A stretch of DNA of 64,000 bases from Prostheceraeus crozeri. Lineage: Eukaryota > Platyhelminthes > Polycladida > Euryleptidae. Made by a program: the position numbers and the translations under genes. The DNA lies in contig CAJQUW010010485.1 of the NCBI GenBank assembly GCA_907163375.1, positions 124,001 to 188,000 of the forward strand. Direction: 5' to 3'. A model generated the notes under the pieces. The model saw only the letters and a program-made list of their open reading frames with translations, ran no database searches and had not been told where the DNA came from. Shown in pieces: positions 44,566 through 56,612 of this stretch (the stretch's first letter is position 1; each line of letters starts with the position of its first letter).

Positions 44566-45401
44566 CATAGAGTAGGTATATTAGGTAGAGTGGTTTATTA
44601 AATCCCCAATGTGTATGCACTTTCGATTTTCTTAAATGAATTCAAAGGAGATACAGTCGGAATTGTTTCCAAATGTGAGATATGCGCATTTATGCAGTTT
44701 TGAAGAAATTACAACGGAATTGAGTGATCCTGATAGTATGAAGCAGAAGGAAATGATAGTATTTTACAGATAGTCCGTGTCTCACAGCCTTGGTGAGGTA
44801 ATGTTTGTTAAATTGGCAACTCGATGACCTGATATTGCTTTCCTATCGCACCTCAAGAGAATCCTCTTAAGCGTAATCAGTCAACAGCTGCCAATGGCAT
44901 GGCGAAATCTAGATTCACATAATCAAAGACAATGATTTCAATTAACTTTGAAAGATGTAAATGGGTCCACATCACAATTCAGATTCAAGAAATGAAACAT
45001 AAATTTAGTGAATCATAAAATCAAGCCGGTGAAAATTGAACTAAAAACTTGACATTTCAGCCAAGAAAGCACGAATAATATCACGACTTTTTCATGAAGA
45101 CTTCCACTATAACATGGAGCATGAAATTCGCTTGATGATCAGCTTGATTTCCGCTTAGTTGGGATGATTACTAGCAAATATTCATTCCTTTTGATATCCA
45201 ACATGCTTTATACTACTAACAACGGGGAGTCATCTCGGCAGTATTTAAATTGGCAAAATTTTGACTTTTTTAAAACTGCTCAGATAATTGTTTGGACCAC
45301 GGGAACGTAATCTTAATCGTAAACGTAAAAAACGTTATCTTTTCAAACAAAAATTTTCACCTGTTTGAGTCGACACTCTACCTATATATCCCTACTCTAT
45401 G
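44566..45401. mobile_element. 840-bp MITE family, copy 2 (inverted)
   Basis: Tips CATAGAGTAGGTATATTAGG and its complement. Perfect 8-bp duplication TTTGTTCC at 44558-44565 and 45402-45409. The uninterrupted host version is visible in the Penelope left arm (about 43095-43118). Confidence 0.96.
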
Positions 45402-45660
45402 TTTGTTCCTGTAGTTTTAAGTAATAATGTCCTACGCTTTATTTTAGAGTTTGCTTATTCGGTACTCGTTGTCTTTTATGTACTCGCTGTCATAGCTTTC
45501 GTTCCTTCATTGTGATTTCATTCATCCCTGTGTCTGTACACTGTGTTATGTCTGTCGATCAAATCTAAACGCTCATTACACAATGAATTCCGTGTCCATG
45601 TCTTACGATGTCACTCCAGTGAGCACATTGAAAAGGGCAACATATCGGCGGAAAATGAAA

Positions 45661-46119
45661 TGTTCGAACTTGGCTTTGCTGGTCATCTACAAAGTTTTAG
45701 CACTGCAATTATTTTACCTCGCTATCAATGGAAGTTTCTAGTTCATCATGATGGCCACCCTCTGTTTGTGACTGTTATTGTGCAATGCATGTTTGATTCT
45801 ATTGATGAATGTGATGCGATGGATTCAAAGAAATGATATCAGATTTATTCGTTAGTGCTCTGATACAATTAGATAGACTAAGAAATTCTACAATGCGAGT
45901 CTTTGTTTGCAAATTTGTGGTTAATTTGAGTCTAATGGATGGGGAAGCTGAGGCATACATTGCAGCATAAAGTATGTGGAAAACCACTTCTAATATCAGT
46001 CTGCTCTCATTTTTTATGAAATTAAGTCGGCAATGCCTAAAGTACGTGTCATTTAATATTGACAATAGATGTACAGTAGCCGCACTTACTCCATGACTTT
46101 TAAATAGCCAACAGTCAAC
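45661..46119. other. Spacer
   Basis: Nothing recognised beyond the right arm of the Penelope-like element. Confidence 0.35.
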
Positions 46120-46760
46120 TCGGGTGGCCAGAATGTCCAGCGAACTATATCTTGATAGAATTTATTGAGACTGCCTATTCGCATCATAATTCAATAAAAA
46201 CAATATCGGCGGTATCAGATGTCAGCGAGACCCGAAATGCACTTGACCTCAAGGTAGCATCTACACTAAGAAATAATTTATAGAGCATGATGGCTTTCAG
46301 GGTTGATTGCAGTCTATTTGAAAACCTTTAAATTAGAGGTCAAATAGGAACTAGATCAATTATATTTTCATCGAAGTAAGGACTTTACTAGCACGTGCAT
46401 GGCAGTATTGAAATCTCTATATGATGATGTCGATGAATTCGGAAAACACAATTAATCGCAATGTTTGAATTATGAATTTTTAAATCCATCAAGGCTCATT
46501 GGTGTGTCAAATTACAATCACTTCCTTGTTTCCCACATTTGCAGTTTGATTCACTTTTTGATCAGTGTACACAATTTTGCATGATTTTTCAGCATCAGCA
46601 AATCATAAGGAGAAGGAGGGTAATCAAGTAATGCAAGAATAGGCAGAAATAAATAAACTATTATATGCGGCAGTGGGTGAACGGGTTGCATTTATGGCGA
46701 TCTATTATGGCAAGCTTACCTTTCGTCTACTGATAGCCTTTACCGATACTGATGTTCATT
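46120..46760. repeat. Dispersed repeat block A, first copy
   Basis: Starts near CAGAATGTCCAGCGA and is alignable, with indels, to 50640-51420. Shared landmarks are the CTTGA(C/T)CT..A..CATGATCTAC-type segment, CAGTTTGATTC...TTTTTGATCAGTG and ACTGATAGCCTTTACCGAT. No coding capacity. Confidence 0.7.
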
Positions 46761-46929
46761 TGTTTAATTTCTCGCACGTGTTGATTACCGACTTCAAGGC
46801 CATTACAAATTCGTCAAAATGACTATGTATAGGCAGCTCAATTATAGGCAAATAGTAAAAGTCAAGCAACACGAAAGAAAAGAAGAATTGCAAGTGGAGA
46901 AAGTCGAAGCTTTCGTGATGGTGGGTGGA

Positions 46930-48085
46930 AGTTTGTTCTACGCACGGCAGCATTACACGGAATGAGGATGAACTGACCCCAAGAGTTCGGCAACAAGATT
47001 TAGGTGAGATTAGCTTCAGCGCCGAGGAGGCGCGGAAGCGAGTACGTGTAAAACGTGATGTGGTGGCAACGTGACAAGGAATCTACCAGATGGGCAGCAG
47101 CATGGATTATAATCTGTAAGCGTCTCAGGATAGACTGAAGAGGGCCCCGCCAAGGTAGCGATACAATAGTCAAGTCTGCTAAAAGCTAACGACACGGTTC
47201 AAGTGACCTTGATAATGAGGGATCGAGAGATGCATCCCCGAATTGATCATATTTGACGCAGAATTCGGAAACATGTAGCTATATTCCGAGACACGTGAGT
47301 GTTGAAGGTTAGATGGTTATCAAAGATAGCGCTCACCGAAGAGGCGCAGAGAGGAGACACTAGTGGATGGATGGCCACAAATAGATGTAGGGGCTGATGA
47401 GAGATCTTTCCTTCTACCGGACCAGAACTATATCACATTTGACTTCGAGTAGTTCAGCTGTAGATGATTGTTCCTCAGCCAGACGTTCACATCATCGAGA
47501 CAGGAAGACACTTGTCTACACAACTTGTCAGTTTGATGTGGACAGGTGGAACTGTAAACTTGAATGTCGTCAGCAAGCAGAAGAACATTGATACCATTTT
47601 GTTCGATGGAGCAGGAGAGGTCGGATGTGTAGAGGGAGAAAAGGAGGGGACCTTGTATTGAGCCCTGAAGAACCCCAGATATCTCTTGAACTGGTTGCAA
47701 CATATGTCCACCTGAGACGACGGATTGAGTGCGGTCAGTCAGGAAGGAGCGAAAGTACTTCAGTGATGTGTCTCTGAAACCGAAAACTCTTCGGAGGAGT
47801 GTTGGGTGATGAGTGATGTCAAATGCCGACGATTGATCCGGGGAAACAAGGAGAAAGGTGTTACCTTTGTTGAGAGAGCTCAGGATGTCGAATAGCACAT
47901 GAGGAATCGCAGTTTCGGTGGAAGTGGCATAGTAGGGTCTTTCAGCAGATTCAGTTCGTGGTAGCAGACTTTGGACATTAAGTTAGGTGCTCACTTGCTT
48001 GGTAATAAGCCTTTCAAATAATTTAGTTATCGTCAGATAAGAAATCGGGCTGCAATTTTTTCTCTTAGTCTGTAATTGTCGCTAT
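46930..48085 (-). pseudogene. L2/CR1-like LINE reverse transcriptase, decayed
   Basis: Minus-strand reading: LFERLITKQVST (about 48010), YATSTETAIPHVLFDIL, then an open stretch 47898-47428 with SSAFDITHHPTLL, FRSFLTDRTQSVVSGG, GVLQGSIQGPLLFSLYTSDL, NVLLLADDIQVYSS (catalytic Asp pair) and LRNNHLQLNYSKSNV. Beyond the stop come FDNHLTFNTHVSRNIATC and LAFSRLDYCIATLAG down to about 46930. This is the usual order of L2-type RTs. Several stops and frameshifts lie outside the central block; the 5' part and endonuclease are absent. Confidence 0.88.
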
Positions 48086-48357
48086 CATTAAACATCATAG
48101 CGTCTGTATTTGATACTAAATTTGGCATGATTTCAGCTATGGGGTAGCTCGCTACCCCTTTCGCTCATGGCGTCACTACTTCGGTCTCAATATTCTGGCT
48201 TCACACTCATTGAAGTTACTGCAGGCAACCTGACGTGCATGTGCTTCTGAGATGTTAATCCAGATCATCAGCTATATCAATGTATTATAGCGATAAATTT
48301 TCGTTCATGTTTAATGACAGATGTGAAATGAATTTAAAGTCAATATGTAGCAGAAAA

Positions 48358-48947
48358 AGGTCGCTGTCACACAGGAAAAGGCGTCTTCCATCTTCCATCT
48401 TCCGTCACTCGCCTCTTTGCACATTCTTCATAAGGCATGATGAGACGATTTTCATCTGCCGTCTTCCGCCTTCTATCGTCCATCTTTTATCTTCCACCTT
48501 CCACCTACCGCAGTGACACTAGGGAAATCCATTTCCGAAACAGTTTTCGCTATTTTCTACTATTAACCGTTGCTATGACTTCCGTCTTGATCCTCGTCCG
48601 ACATTGTGAACAAAGAGCTGTTTTCTGATGCATTGCTTCTCTTTGCAAATCACAAATTCCTCTATCTTCCCTCAGACGTCACTTCACGTTGTTCTAATTT
48701 TAGAACAGTCTCGCGGCTGATGCCTGATGGATGATGGAAATGAACTGCATCAGCCGCATAATTTCATGCCTTATGTCCGATGGACGACGCCATTTGACTT
48801 TTCCTATGTGACAGCGTGACGGACGATGGAAGAATGCTTATGGCTGATGACTTTTCTGTGTGACAGGTTGCATTCTTTTCTACATGCAATTAAAGGGAAA
48901 TCCCAAATGGAAGATGGATGACGCCTTTTCCTGTGTGACAGCGGCCT
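48358..48947. mobile_element. MITE with CGCTGTCACACAGGAAAAGG ends
   Basis: 48358-48398 and 48907-48947 are inverted copies over about 40 bp (AGGTCGCTGTCACACAGG...). Subterminal tracts repeat TTCCATCTTCC on the left and GGAAGATGGATG on the right. A clean target duplication could not be set, so the superfamily is open. Non-coding, 590 bp. Confidence 0.82.
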
Positions 48948-49651
48948 AAGACAGATATTTGAAGCGAAAGCTTATTTTGCATTTCTTGGCTTGTTATTAT
49001 GCAGAGGGCTTGGGCAGAGGTACTAGTAGGTGCAATACAGGTCCTTGTCAATCAAATCTACTGGCAGACCTTTTATCTTTGTTTGTATCAGACAATGAAG
49101 CGCCGTAAGATGGCAAGCAACAAAGCGAGCAAAGATAAAAATGAAAAAAACCAATTTTTGAGAATTGAGATTAAAGAATTTAGCCAGTGATTCGATACTC
49201 TATATATATATTTACTTTATAAAGAAAGACTGATATTAGGAAATGTGCTGGTTGTATAAACTTCTGTAAAATTGCGAATACAGGTTGCAGTCTGTAAGTT
49301 TGTGTCATCTACTATCGGCTTAAGATGTGTGATTGCTTTTGCGCCTGCTATTATTGTTGTTTCTCGTGTGTTGAACAGCTTGCTAGTGGAGCCGACGGGA
49401 AAGTTGATATGATCAGGAGAATAGGATCATTTCAGAGTGTTGAAATTCTTCATGAATAAGAAAATTGCTTGATTTATAAGAAAACCATTTTGATCCAACA
49501 ATATGCAACACACCACCTTACGACAAAAATTACTTCATATTCCATTTGGTTCTTGTTATCCATTAACTCAAACCTAGATTGGTTTGGTGTCAAGCTGATC
49601 AGTTGAAATGACAAATAAGAAAGATATCTCTTCCATTTCAGTCATTCTTAA

Positions 49652-49778
49652 GGTGCATTCACACCAGACGTGGCGCGGTCCCGCGAGTCTCCGTGTAAAC
49701 TGTCCTATAGGTGTATAGGCTCTGAGCAAAATTCTGACGTGTGAAGACACGCCGCGCCGCAGCCTGTGTTAATGGACC
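49652..49778. mobile_element. 127-bp MITE with TTAA target sites
   Basis: TTAA at 49648-49651 and 49779-49782 flank inverted ends GGTGCATTCACACCAGAC / ...CTGTGTTAATGGACC. GC-richer core CGCGCCGC. TTAA duplication and size fit a piggyBac- or Kolobok-derived MITE. Confidence 0.8.
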
Positions 49779-49794
49779 TTAAGAGGAGTGTAAG

Positions 49795-50230
49795 CGAAAA
49801 ATAGGACTTCCATGCAATCAATAAGCAATTGTTGGTGGATATTGTATTGCTTCTTGTAGTCGCATCGTTTTGTTCTCAGCCTTGATGACAGTGTGATTTG
49901 GAAAATCCATGCTCAGGCCATCACTTATGTTTGGTTGATATTCACGTGTGTGTAATAAGTAATTCTGCATACTGCACATTGTAATTGACAGTGGTACAAT
50001 CCTTCATCACAAATTCATAGATTTTGCGTTTTATTTTATTCGTTTTTTCTATATTATATTCTTTTTATATATTTTTCAGAATATTTGCTGCTTGCATGAA
50101 GCGACTGCTAATGAAAGCCGGGTGCATCTGAAGCCTCAAAACTGAAAAATTGATGTTCAACACATATGCGGCCACATGCTTTATGCGCCCATGTCAAAAA
50201 TCTGCTTCTTTAAATTGATGTGATATCATG
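49795..50230. repeat. Dispersed repeat block B, first copy
   Basis: Direct copy of 51999-52450 at roughly 80% identity. The most conserved part is GAAGCCTCAAAACTGAAAAA followed by TTGATGTTCAA (50130-50160 and 52337-52365). Non-coding. Confidence 0.88.
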
Positions 50231-50639
50231 ATTGTTTCCAACATCAAGTAGTAAAGATTTTTGAGAATGTTTTCTAAAGATAATTCTATAACTAATCTTT
50301 CCTGAAAAATTAATAATATTTTGATTGGAAACAGACCTGTCCTCTTATGATCTGAAGGGGAAGACTGTTAAATAGAATCTTTTCAATGTATGAAGTGATA
50401 AACATACTTTTGAACAGAGTGACTTATACTCGCCAATTTATTCCACATGAGGATAGGAGAACCGCTGTTTGCCTTCTATAGTATTTTATTTTCTAGACTT
50501 TTTGGATACAATAATTTTTTCTTAAATCATATATTGAACTTTCTAAAATAATTAATTAGTCGCTAGCTTGTTTTTTTAACGCACCTTGACGCACTTTGCT
50601 ACGTTGAACTCCTAAATTGTAGTGCGTTCTTGTTGTCAA

Positions 50640-51420
50640 CCCTAATAGTCAGAATGTCCAGCCAGCCATGTCTAAATTGATGTCACTCAAACTGCCCCCT
50701 CATGTCATTATTCAAAAAAGAATGCAGGCGGCATTGGATGTCGGTCGGCAGATCCTAAATTCACTTGATCTAAAAGCATGATCTACTTGTACATTGAAAA
50801 ATAATGTGCAGTGTATTCATTCCTTCAAGGTTGATTAGGTGTGAAACCATTAAAAACCATTAAAAAGAGTTCAAACTAAAAGGTCATAGGTGTTATATTT
50901 ACATGCATATTCTTACAAACAGCATAAAATATTTGATGAAGATATTATCTGAAGTTTGTCCAAGCTTGAACTGATGGTCATATCATATGCCAATTTACAT
51001 ATCAAAATTTTATGCGCTACCAAAATTTTATGAAACTCCACTTATTGATATTTTTTGAACGACTTTTGTCCTCAAACGAAGTGTCGAAACCAATTGAATG
51101 ACAGGTTTTGCAGATGAATATTGTTTTTCATCTAAGCTCTTGGATAGATCAATTTGTAACCATCTCCTTGTTTTGCGCATCTACCGTTTGATTCCTGGAT
51201 TCAGTTTTTGGTCAGTGAACATAATTTCACATGACTTTTTGCATCTGTAAGTTATAAAAAGAACAAAATGTATTATAGCAATACATGAAAAAGCAGAACT
51301 AAATCAAAATTAGAAATATAATTAAAGATGGCGTGTTGGCGACAGTGGCTGAATGGCTACTAATACCGGCACCTGTTTACTGATGGCCTTCACCGATGAT
51401 ATTCATCATATGAAAATGTC
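50640..51420. repeat. Dispersed repeat block A, second copy
   Basis: Starts near CAGAATGTCCAGCCAGCC. Collinear with 46120-46760 including its last part (CTGATGGCCTTCACCGATG). Confidence 0.7.
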
Positions 51421-51754
51421 AGGTATATTCCTGCGATAATAAAGTTTCAATTCATATAGTTATACAAAGGCATAACCGCAGAATAGGACTGTTGCCCTAG
51501 TCGTTGTTTTCTAGATGGGCAGAGTCATACCTCGCATGCGATAATGAAATGACACACACCACATGCAATCTGCGGTTGAACAATAAGTCGTCACTGAATA
51601 AGCAGTGAGCCTCATACAGCAGCCATTGGTGTGCGTGTCATACCCATAAAGTTCTTCGTTCGGTCACACTTCGCTGTCACAGTACCACTCATTGATAAAT
51701 CCTACGAAGAGATGGAGTGAACTAAATTTCCCACGGCTGCTAACTTCTAAACAA

Positions 51755-51995
51755 AGAATCTGACGGACCAACATTAGGGAGAAAACTTGTGCGCATTGAT
51801 CTGAATGCTTCGAATCTGAAGGAATCATGGTAATTGAAGCATTTTGGAGGAATTCACAGCAATCTGCAAGTGACGCACGACTTTTTCCTATCTATGTAAT
51901 GCATTACGAATTCATCTTTGCCCATTTACTACGTTCCAGCATGTGTCATCGTTTTGAATCACTCTTCAATTCTAGTAAACTGAAGGAGTAAAGCA
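51755..51995. repeat. Repeat block C, copy of the foldback interior at 39255
   Basis: Matches 39255-39505 in direct orientation: AACATTA..GAGAAAACTT, GAATCTGAAGGAATC, GACGCACGACT and GCCCA(T)TTA. Runs directly into block B. Confidence 0.8.
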
Positions 51996-51998
51996 AAT

Positions 51999-52450
51999 TA
52001 ATTCTGGACTTCCATTCAATCAGTAAACAATTGTTAGCGGATATTCTATTGCATGTTGCAGTCATGTCGTTTTGCTTTCATCCCTGATCACAGTGTGCTT
52101 TGGAAATGGAAAATCCATGCTTAGGCCATCAATACGTTTTGTTCACATTTACTTACGTGCGTGCAATATGTAATTACATACATTATTATTGGCAGTGGTG
52201 TAATATTTCATCAAGAACGCATGGATATTGCCATTTATTGTATTCTATTTTTTTTGTAATCTTCTCTTTTTTATATCTTTTAGATTATTTACTGACTGTA
52301 TGAAGTAACTGCTTCTGAAGGTCACGTGCGTCTGAAGCCTCAAAACTGAAAAATTGATGTTCAATACATATGCAGCCACATGCTTTATTCGCCCATGTTA
52401 AAATGTGCTTCTTTAAGTTGATAGACCTATGAAATAATGATTACTTCACA
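51999..52450. repeat. Dispersed repeat block B, second copy
   Basis: See 49795-50230. Here preceded by block C, whereas the first copy is preceded by a TTAA MITE. Confidence 0.88.
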
Positions 52451-53531
52451 CATCAACTAGTGACATTTTTGAACGATGTTTCCATGAGATAGTTATTTGC
52501 TTAAATTTGCTTGTGAGCCAACTACTTAAAAATTCAAGTTTCGATTTTGTTCAAATATGTACTTGTGTCTTGCTAAACACTGTACACGTTCGCGTGCGGC
52601 ATTTTTAAGAAGATAATTTTCTCTTCGTTCTATTTGAACACGAAATTTCGCCGCTTTAAAACAAGCATTTAATAGGAATTTCCCTTGCAAAGGGCCTCTA
52701 ATACTTAGATTACTTCAATAATTAAGTAGCTCATGTCCCGCTAATTCGTCCACTTCATGACCAAGGCTTTCTACTTCTTTTGCCCTCTGACCTCATACAG
52801 TAACTGTTATGTATAAGTAGACAGTATAGACTAGCGGTCAGGGCGGGAATGATTTGAATATGAATAAAAGGGATAAGAACTTTCTCCCCATGTCATAAAA
52901 TCAGGTATCTCCCAGCCTTTCGTTTATAAAGTTTTGTGGTTTACATACATTCATCTATGACTAGAGATTCTGTGGCGTCTCTATGATAGACACCACAAAT
53001 TATTCGAATTATTTTCTCTTTGAGTTGTATGTTGAAAGTTGTTGAAAGTTGTTGTATAGATGTCTGATGTTGATTCGCATGTTGCTTTGCTTGCGAGAAA
53101 TTCTTGGTTGAACAAAGTTAAAATATTGCCTGTTTGATGGTTATTTGTCTATCCCCAATGTAAAGTTTGCCGCAAAATAAGGAATTTATTTCGTATTTAA
53201 CGTTGAAAATAAAACTTTTGAAGCAAACAGTTAAATAACTTTAGCAATCAATATCACACGGCCTTTCTTCCTTTCCAGATCTCAAAGACTTTAGCGTTTT
53301 AGTTTCGTTGAGTAATAGAGATTAACCGGACATTGGCCCGCGGGTTATATTCTAGAAAATACGTCATTAGCTATGAATGTAAAATATGAAAGTTCATGGT
53401 CCCATCGAGACGAGATAGACTATTTCCGTGAGCCTGGAGAGACGATGAAGTCATCCACCGACAATCCTGATAATTAGGAAGTCATGATCATCCATTTGAA
53501 AAATAGTGTTCTCAACAAGAATTTAACTTAC
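52451..53531. other. Possible intron or intergenic DNA
   Basis: AT-rich with no element recognised. If the exon at 53532-53644 belongs to a gene, this is its next intron. Confidence 0.3.
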
Positions 53532-53644
53532 GCACAGTGGAAAATAATGAAGCCAATAATAATGGATAGCGTTGCTAATCCAATTGCTAGCAGTAATGGC
53601 ATTGTCCAAATATGTTCCTTTTCTCCAAAGTATTTTGGGAGCAT
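53532..53644 (-). CDS. Transmembrane exon of a host gene (partial)
   Basis: A 113-nt open segment between an acceptor (TTTCAG at 53645-53650) and a donor (GTAAG at 53527-53531). In phase 0 it reads MLPKYFGEKEHIWTM and then a 24-residue hydrophobic run PLLLAIGLATLSIIIGFIIF followed by His-Cys. This is a classic single-pass membrane segment, leaving in phase 2. The exons at 61633-61746 and 63258-63338 on the same strand are both phase 0/0, so all three can be spliced in one frame: a Ser/Thr-rich ectodomain, then the membrane span. Linking them is inference. Confidence 0.6.
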
Positions 53645-53827
53645 CTGAAACACAATTTGATTGAACAACTGAAATTCGATCCTGTATATCACAAAGAAGC
53701 AATACACCACAAAATATATAAAAAGCTAGGTGCATGGTGATCACCTTCACGAACTTATGCGCAGGCTATGCTCCATACACAGTCCTGTCTGAAATCCTAA
53801 ATGTGTCGATTTGTCAGACGTTCGATA

Positions 53828-53897
53828 GCAGGGCCCTAGGGCAGCTCAGTTGGCTAACAACATGCGCGTTTTGGCATGGATATGCAAAAGCTTAGGC
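53828..53897 (+). other. tRNA-derived SINE head (fragment)
   Basis: CTAGGGCAGCTCAGTTGGCT contains a good RNA polymerase III A box (AGCTCAGTTGG) followed by an anticodon-arm-like ATGCGCGTTTTGGCAT. No B box follows, because a hAT-type end starts at 53898. A SINE remnant is more likely than a tRNA gene. Confidence 0.4.
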
Positions 53898-54000
53898 CAG
53901 TGGTGGGGCAACGCGTGGCCCGCCCGGACATATTGGATGGCACGCCATGGCTTCTCATATCTAAAGTTGCCCGCGGACATTATTTGAATCGGTGATGTGA
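53898..54000. mobile_element. hAT terminal fragment
   Basis: CAGTGGTGGGGCAACGCG then TGGCCCGCC is a well-known type of hAT end (CAGTGGTGGGCAAC...GGCCCGC). The matching right end was not found; it may lie near the LINE C break at about 54330. Confidence 0.5.
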
Positions 54001-55636
54001 AAATGACTCACTCCGACTTCGACCTTTGGGAGGTGCATCCGAGGTTGACGAATCCTCTTTAGAATTTGCAAGACCATTAATTAACAACTAAATGAGCAAT
54101 ATGATGGCACAAAAAACACATTCGAACACACATATTCGATATTCACATTCGAATTATCCAACCATTCTCATTTCGTAATGAATATATTCTCTTAAAAGTT
54201 TCTGCTAAGTTTCTAAGTTTCGCGCGAGTTTCTGCTAAGTGACATAATAGGCCTATGCGACACACTGCAGAGCATGTTTTCCTACGCAATAAGCCACGCC
54301 TCAATTAGCCTAGAATCGAATCAGCTTAGGCTACTCATAACGCACGAACACTTCCAGAAGTAGCATCAAGATATTTGAGGATGCGATGATATAGAAGTGT
54401 CAGCGCCGTTGTGATGCCTCTTCCAGGACTTGCGACGTATGCAAATTGAGACATCAGCTCTATGCTTGATATAGGAGTGCATCCATGCGATGACCACAAG
54501 TTTCTCCAGCAACTTTGAAGAATTGATGTGCGAGAAATTGGTCGAAATTCCGATATGGAGCAAGGATTAGATGTCTTTGGAATAGGCGACACATAAACTT
54601 TTTTGAAGCATGTTGGTAAAACACCTGATTCTAGACTTCGATTGTAAATGGCGGCAACCGCTGTAGCTAAAGCCATTGAGAAATCTCGAAATGACCATTA
54701 TGGTAAGCCATCCGGTCCAGCACTGTTCTTCTTGGCATTTCTCAGCAAGGATTCTACTTGTTGTATGGACACTTTTAGAGGATAACGTGGCAAGTCGGAT
54801 GAGTTGGTATTACACTGAGATATGGCAAAATTCGGATTATCATTGAAGAGCGGAAATAATTCTGGAAATCACTCGCTGAAAACAATGAAGACCATTTATG
54901 CTCTTTAGGAAATCTTCCGATGCACCGAATCGCAGACCAAACTTCCTTTGCACTTTTCCAGTACTTCTCCATAGCGAGCTTTCAATTGGATGATGTGATT
55001 CTTCACTTGATCCTGTAAGTGCCAAAATTTCTCTAATTAGCCTTGAGCAAAGAAAGGCCTTGTCACGATCATTCATTAGAATCTTTAACGACGGCAACAT
55101 CCATGGAGGGTCCAAACCACATATTTGAATAGTTTGAACTAGGAAGCATGCATCCAATGACTTTCAAAGAGCATAAGAAGAACGAGGAAGGTTCATCAAG
55201 CGATGCCGCTGAATTTACCAATGATAACCAGTCAATGTCATGTACATGCTCTGCACACCTTGCATAATTAGCTGTAGACCATTTTCTCACATTCACTTTC
55301 ATGAAAGATTTAGCATTTGGACTAGGCTGCCAGAGTATAAAGACATGATCAGAATTTGGAATTGGTTACAGACACTGCGGTGAAACATGTCTTGAGAAAT
55401 TTACGAAAAGCTGGTCCAACGTATTTCCGTTCCGAGTTGGAAACTTCACAAGTGCCTTCGTATTACTCAATCTCTCTATGATATCGCAAGAATAACGTAA
55501 GTCGTTAACGTCACCACTTATAACGACGCGAGGATTTTCTGAAGTGCAATTTGATGAAAGGGAATGATCAATTATTTCCACCAAGCACGAAATTGTCTCT
55601 TCATGCCTTGATGGGTTGTTCCAAAGAGGATGGTAT

Positions 55637-56484
55637 GATAGAGTAGGGATATATAGGTAGAGTGCCGACTCATAAAAGTATCTGTATACAGTGAAAATTT
55701 TTTGTGAAAAGATTCAGTTTTTTGCGGACATAACGTTCCCGTCGTCCAAGAAATTATTTGAGCACTTTTAAAAAAAGTCAAAATTTTGCCAATTTATATA
55801 CTACCGAGATGACTCTCCCATATAGGTAGTATGAAACAAGTTGGATATCAAAAGAAATGAATATTTGCTAATAAGCATCCTAACTAAGCGGAAATTAAGC
55901 TGATTATCAAGGGAATTTCATGATCCGTATTATAATGGAAGTCTTCAAGAAAAAGTCGCGATATTATTCGTGCTTTCTTGGCTGAAATTTCAAGTTTTAA
56001 CTTTAATTTTCACCGGCATAATTTTATGATTCACTCAATTCATGCTTCATTTCTTGAATCTGAATAGTGATGCGGACCCATTTACATCTTTCAAAGTTAA
56101 TTGAAATCATTGTCTTCGATTATGTGAATTTGCTCTGCCAGTGGCAGGTTGCCTTGATATGATCACGCTTAAGAAAATACTCTTGAGGTTTAGGATGAAA
56201 GTAATAGGAGCCCATCGAATTGCTAATTTAACAGACATTAAATCTGCAAGGCTGTCATGACACTGACAATCTTTAAAATAATATCATTTCCTTCTGCATT
56301 ACTATCATGATCACTCAATTCTGTGGCAATTTCTTCAAAACTGCAAAAAATTTGCATATCTCACATTTTGTAACAATTGTCAGCTATATACCCCTCGAGT
56401 TCATTTAATAGTTTCGAAAGTGTATACACATTGGGGATTTAATAAATGCGGAGTTACCACTCCACTTAATATACTTGCTCTATG
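55637..56484. mobile_element. 840-bp MITE family, copy 3
   Basis: Tips GATAGAGTAGGGATATATAG and complement ending GCTCTATG. Flanks GATGGTAT (55629-55636) and GATTGTAT (56485-56492) match at 7 of 8. Host is the endonuclease region of LINE C, whose frame continues on both sides. Same orientation as copy 1. Confidence 0.94.
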
Positions 56485-56612
56485 GATTGTATGCCATAAA
56501 TTTATCAGTGGATGGTGAAAATGAAGAGGGAGAAATTCGGAGTCACAATTTGACAGTTCTGGTACATCAAAATGATTGATTTCACGTACATAACCACCGC
56601 CTTGCAAACATA

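Larger units (their letters stand above)
41345..45660 (+). mobile_element. Penelope-like element with about 395-bp inverted terminal repeats
   Basis: The left arm (41345-41580 plus 43076-43232, interrupted by a Tc1) is an inverted copy of the right arm (44430-44565 plus 45402-45660, interrupted by MITE copy 2). Once the two insertions are set aside the arms align from end to end. Between them lies the 3' part of a Penelope-like coding region (43438-44440). Inverted or direct terminal copies of this kind are known for the family. The element is 5'-truncated and broken. Confidence 0.8.

Noticed and set aside
41345-45660. Polinton/Maverick with long inverted terminal repeats
   Set aside because: The interior has no polymerase, integrase or capsid gene, only a Penelope-like thumb and GIY-YIG domain plus two nested elements.
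53828-53897. Functional tRNA gene
   Set aside because: There is an A box but no B box, and the 3' half is replaced by a hAT end.
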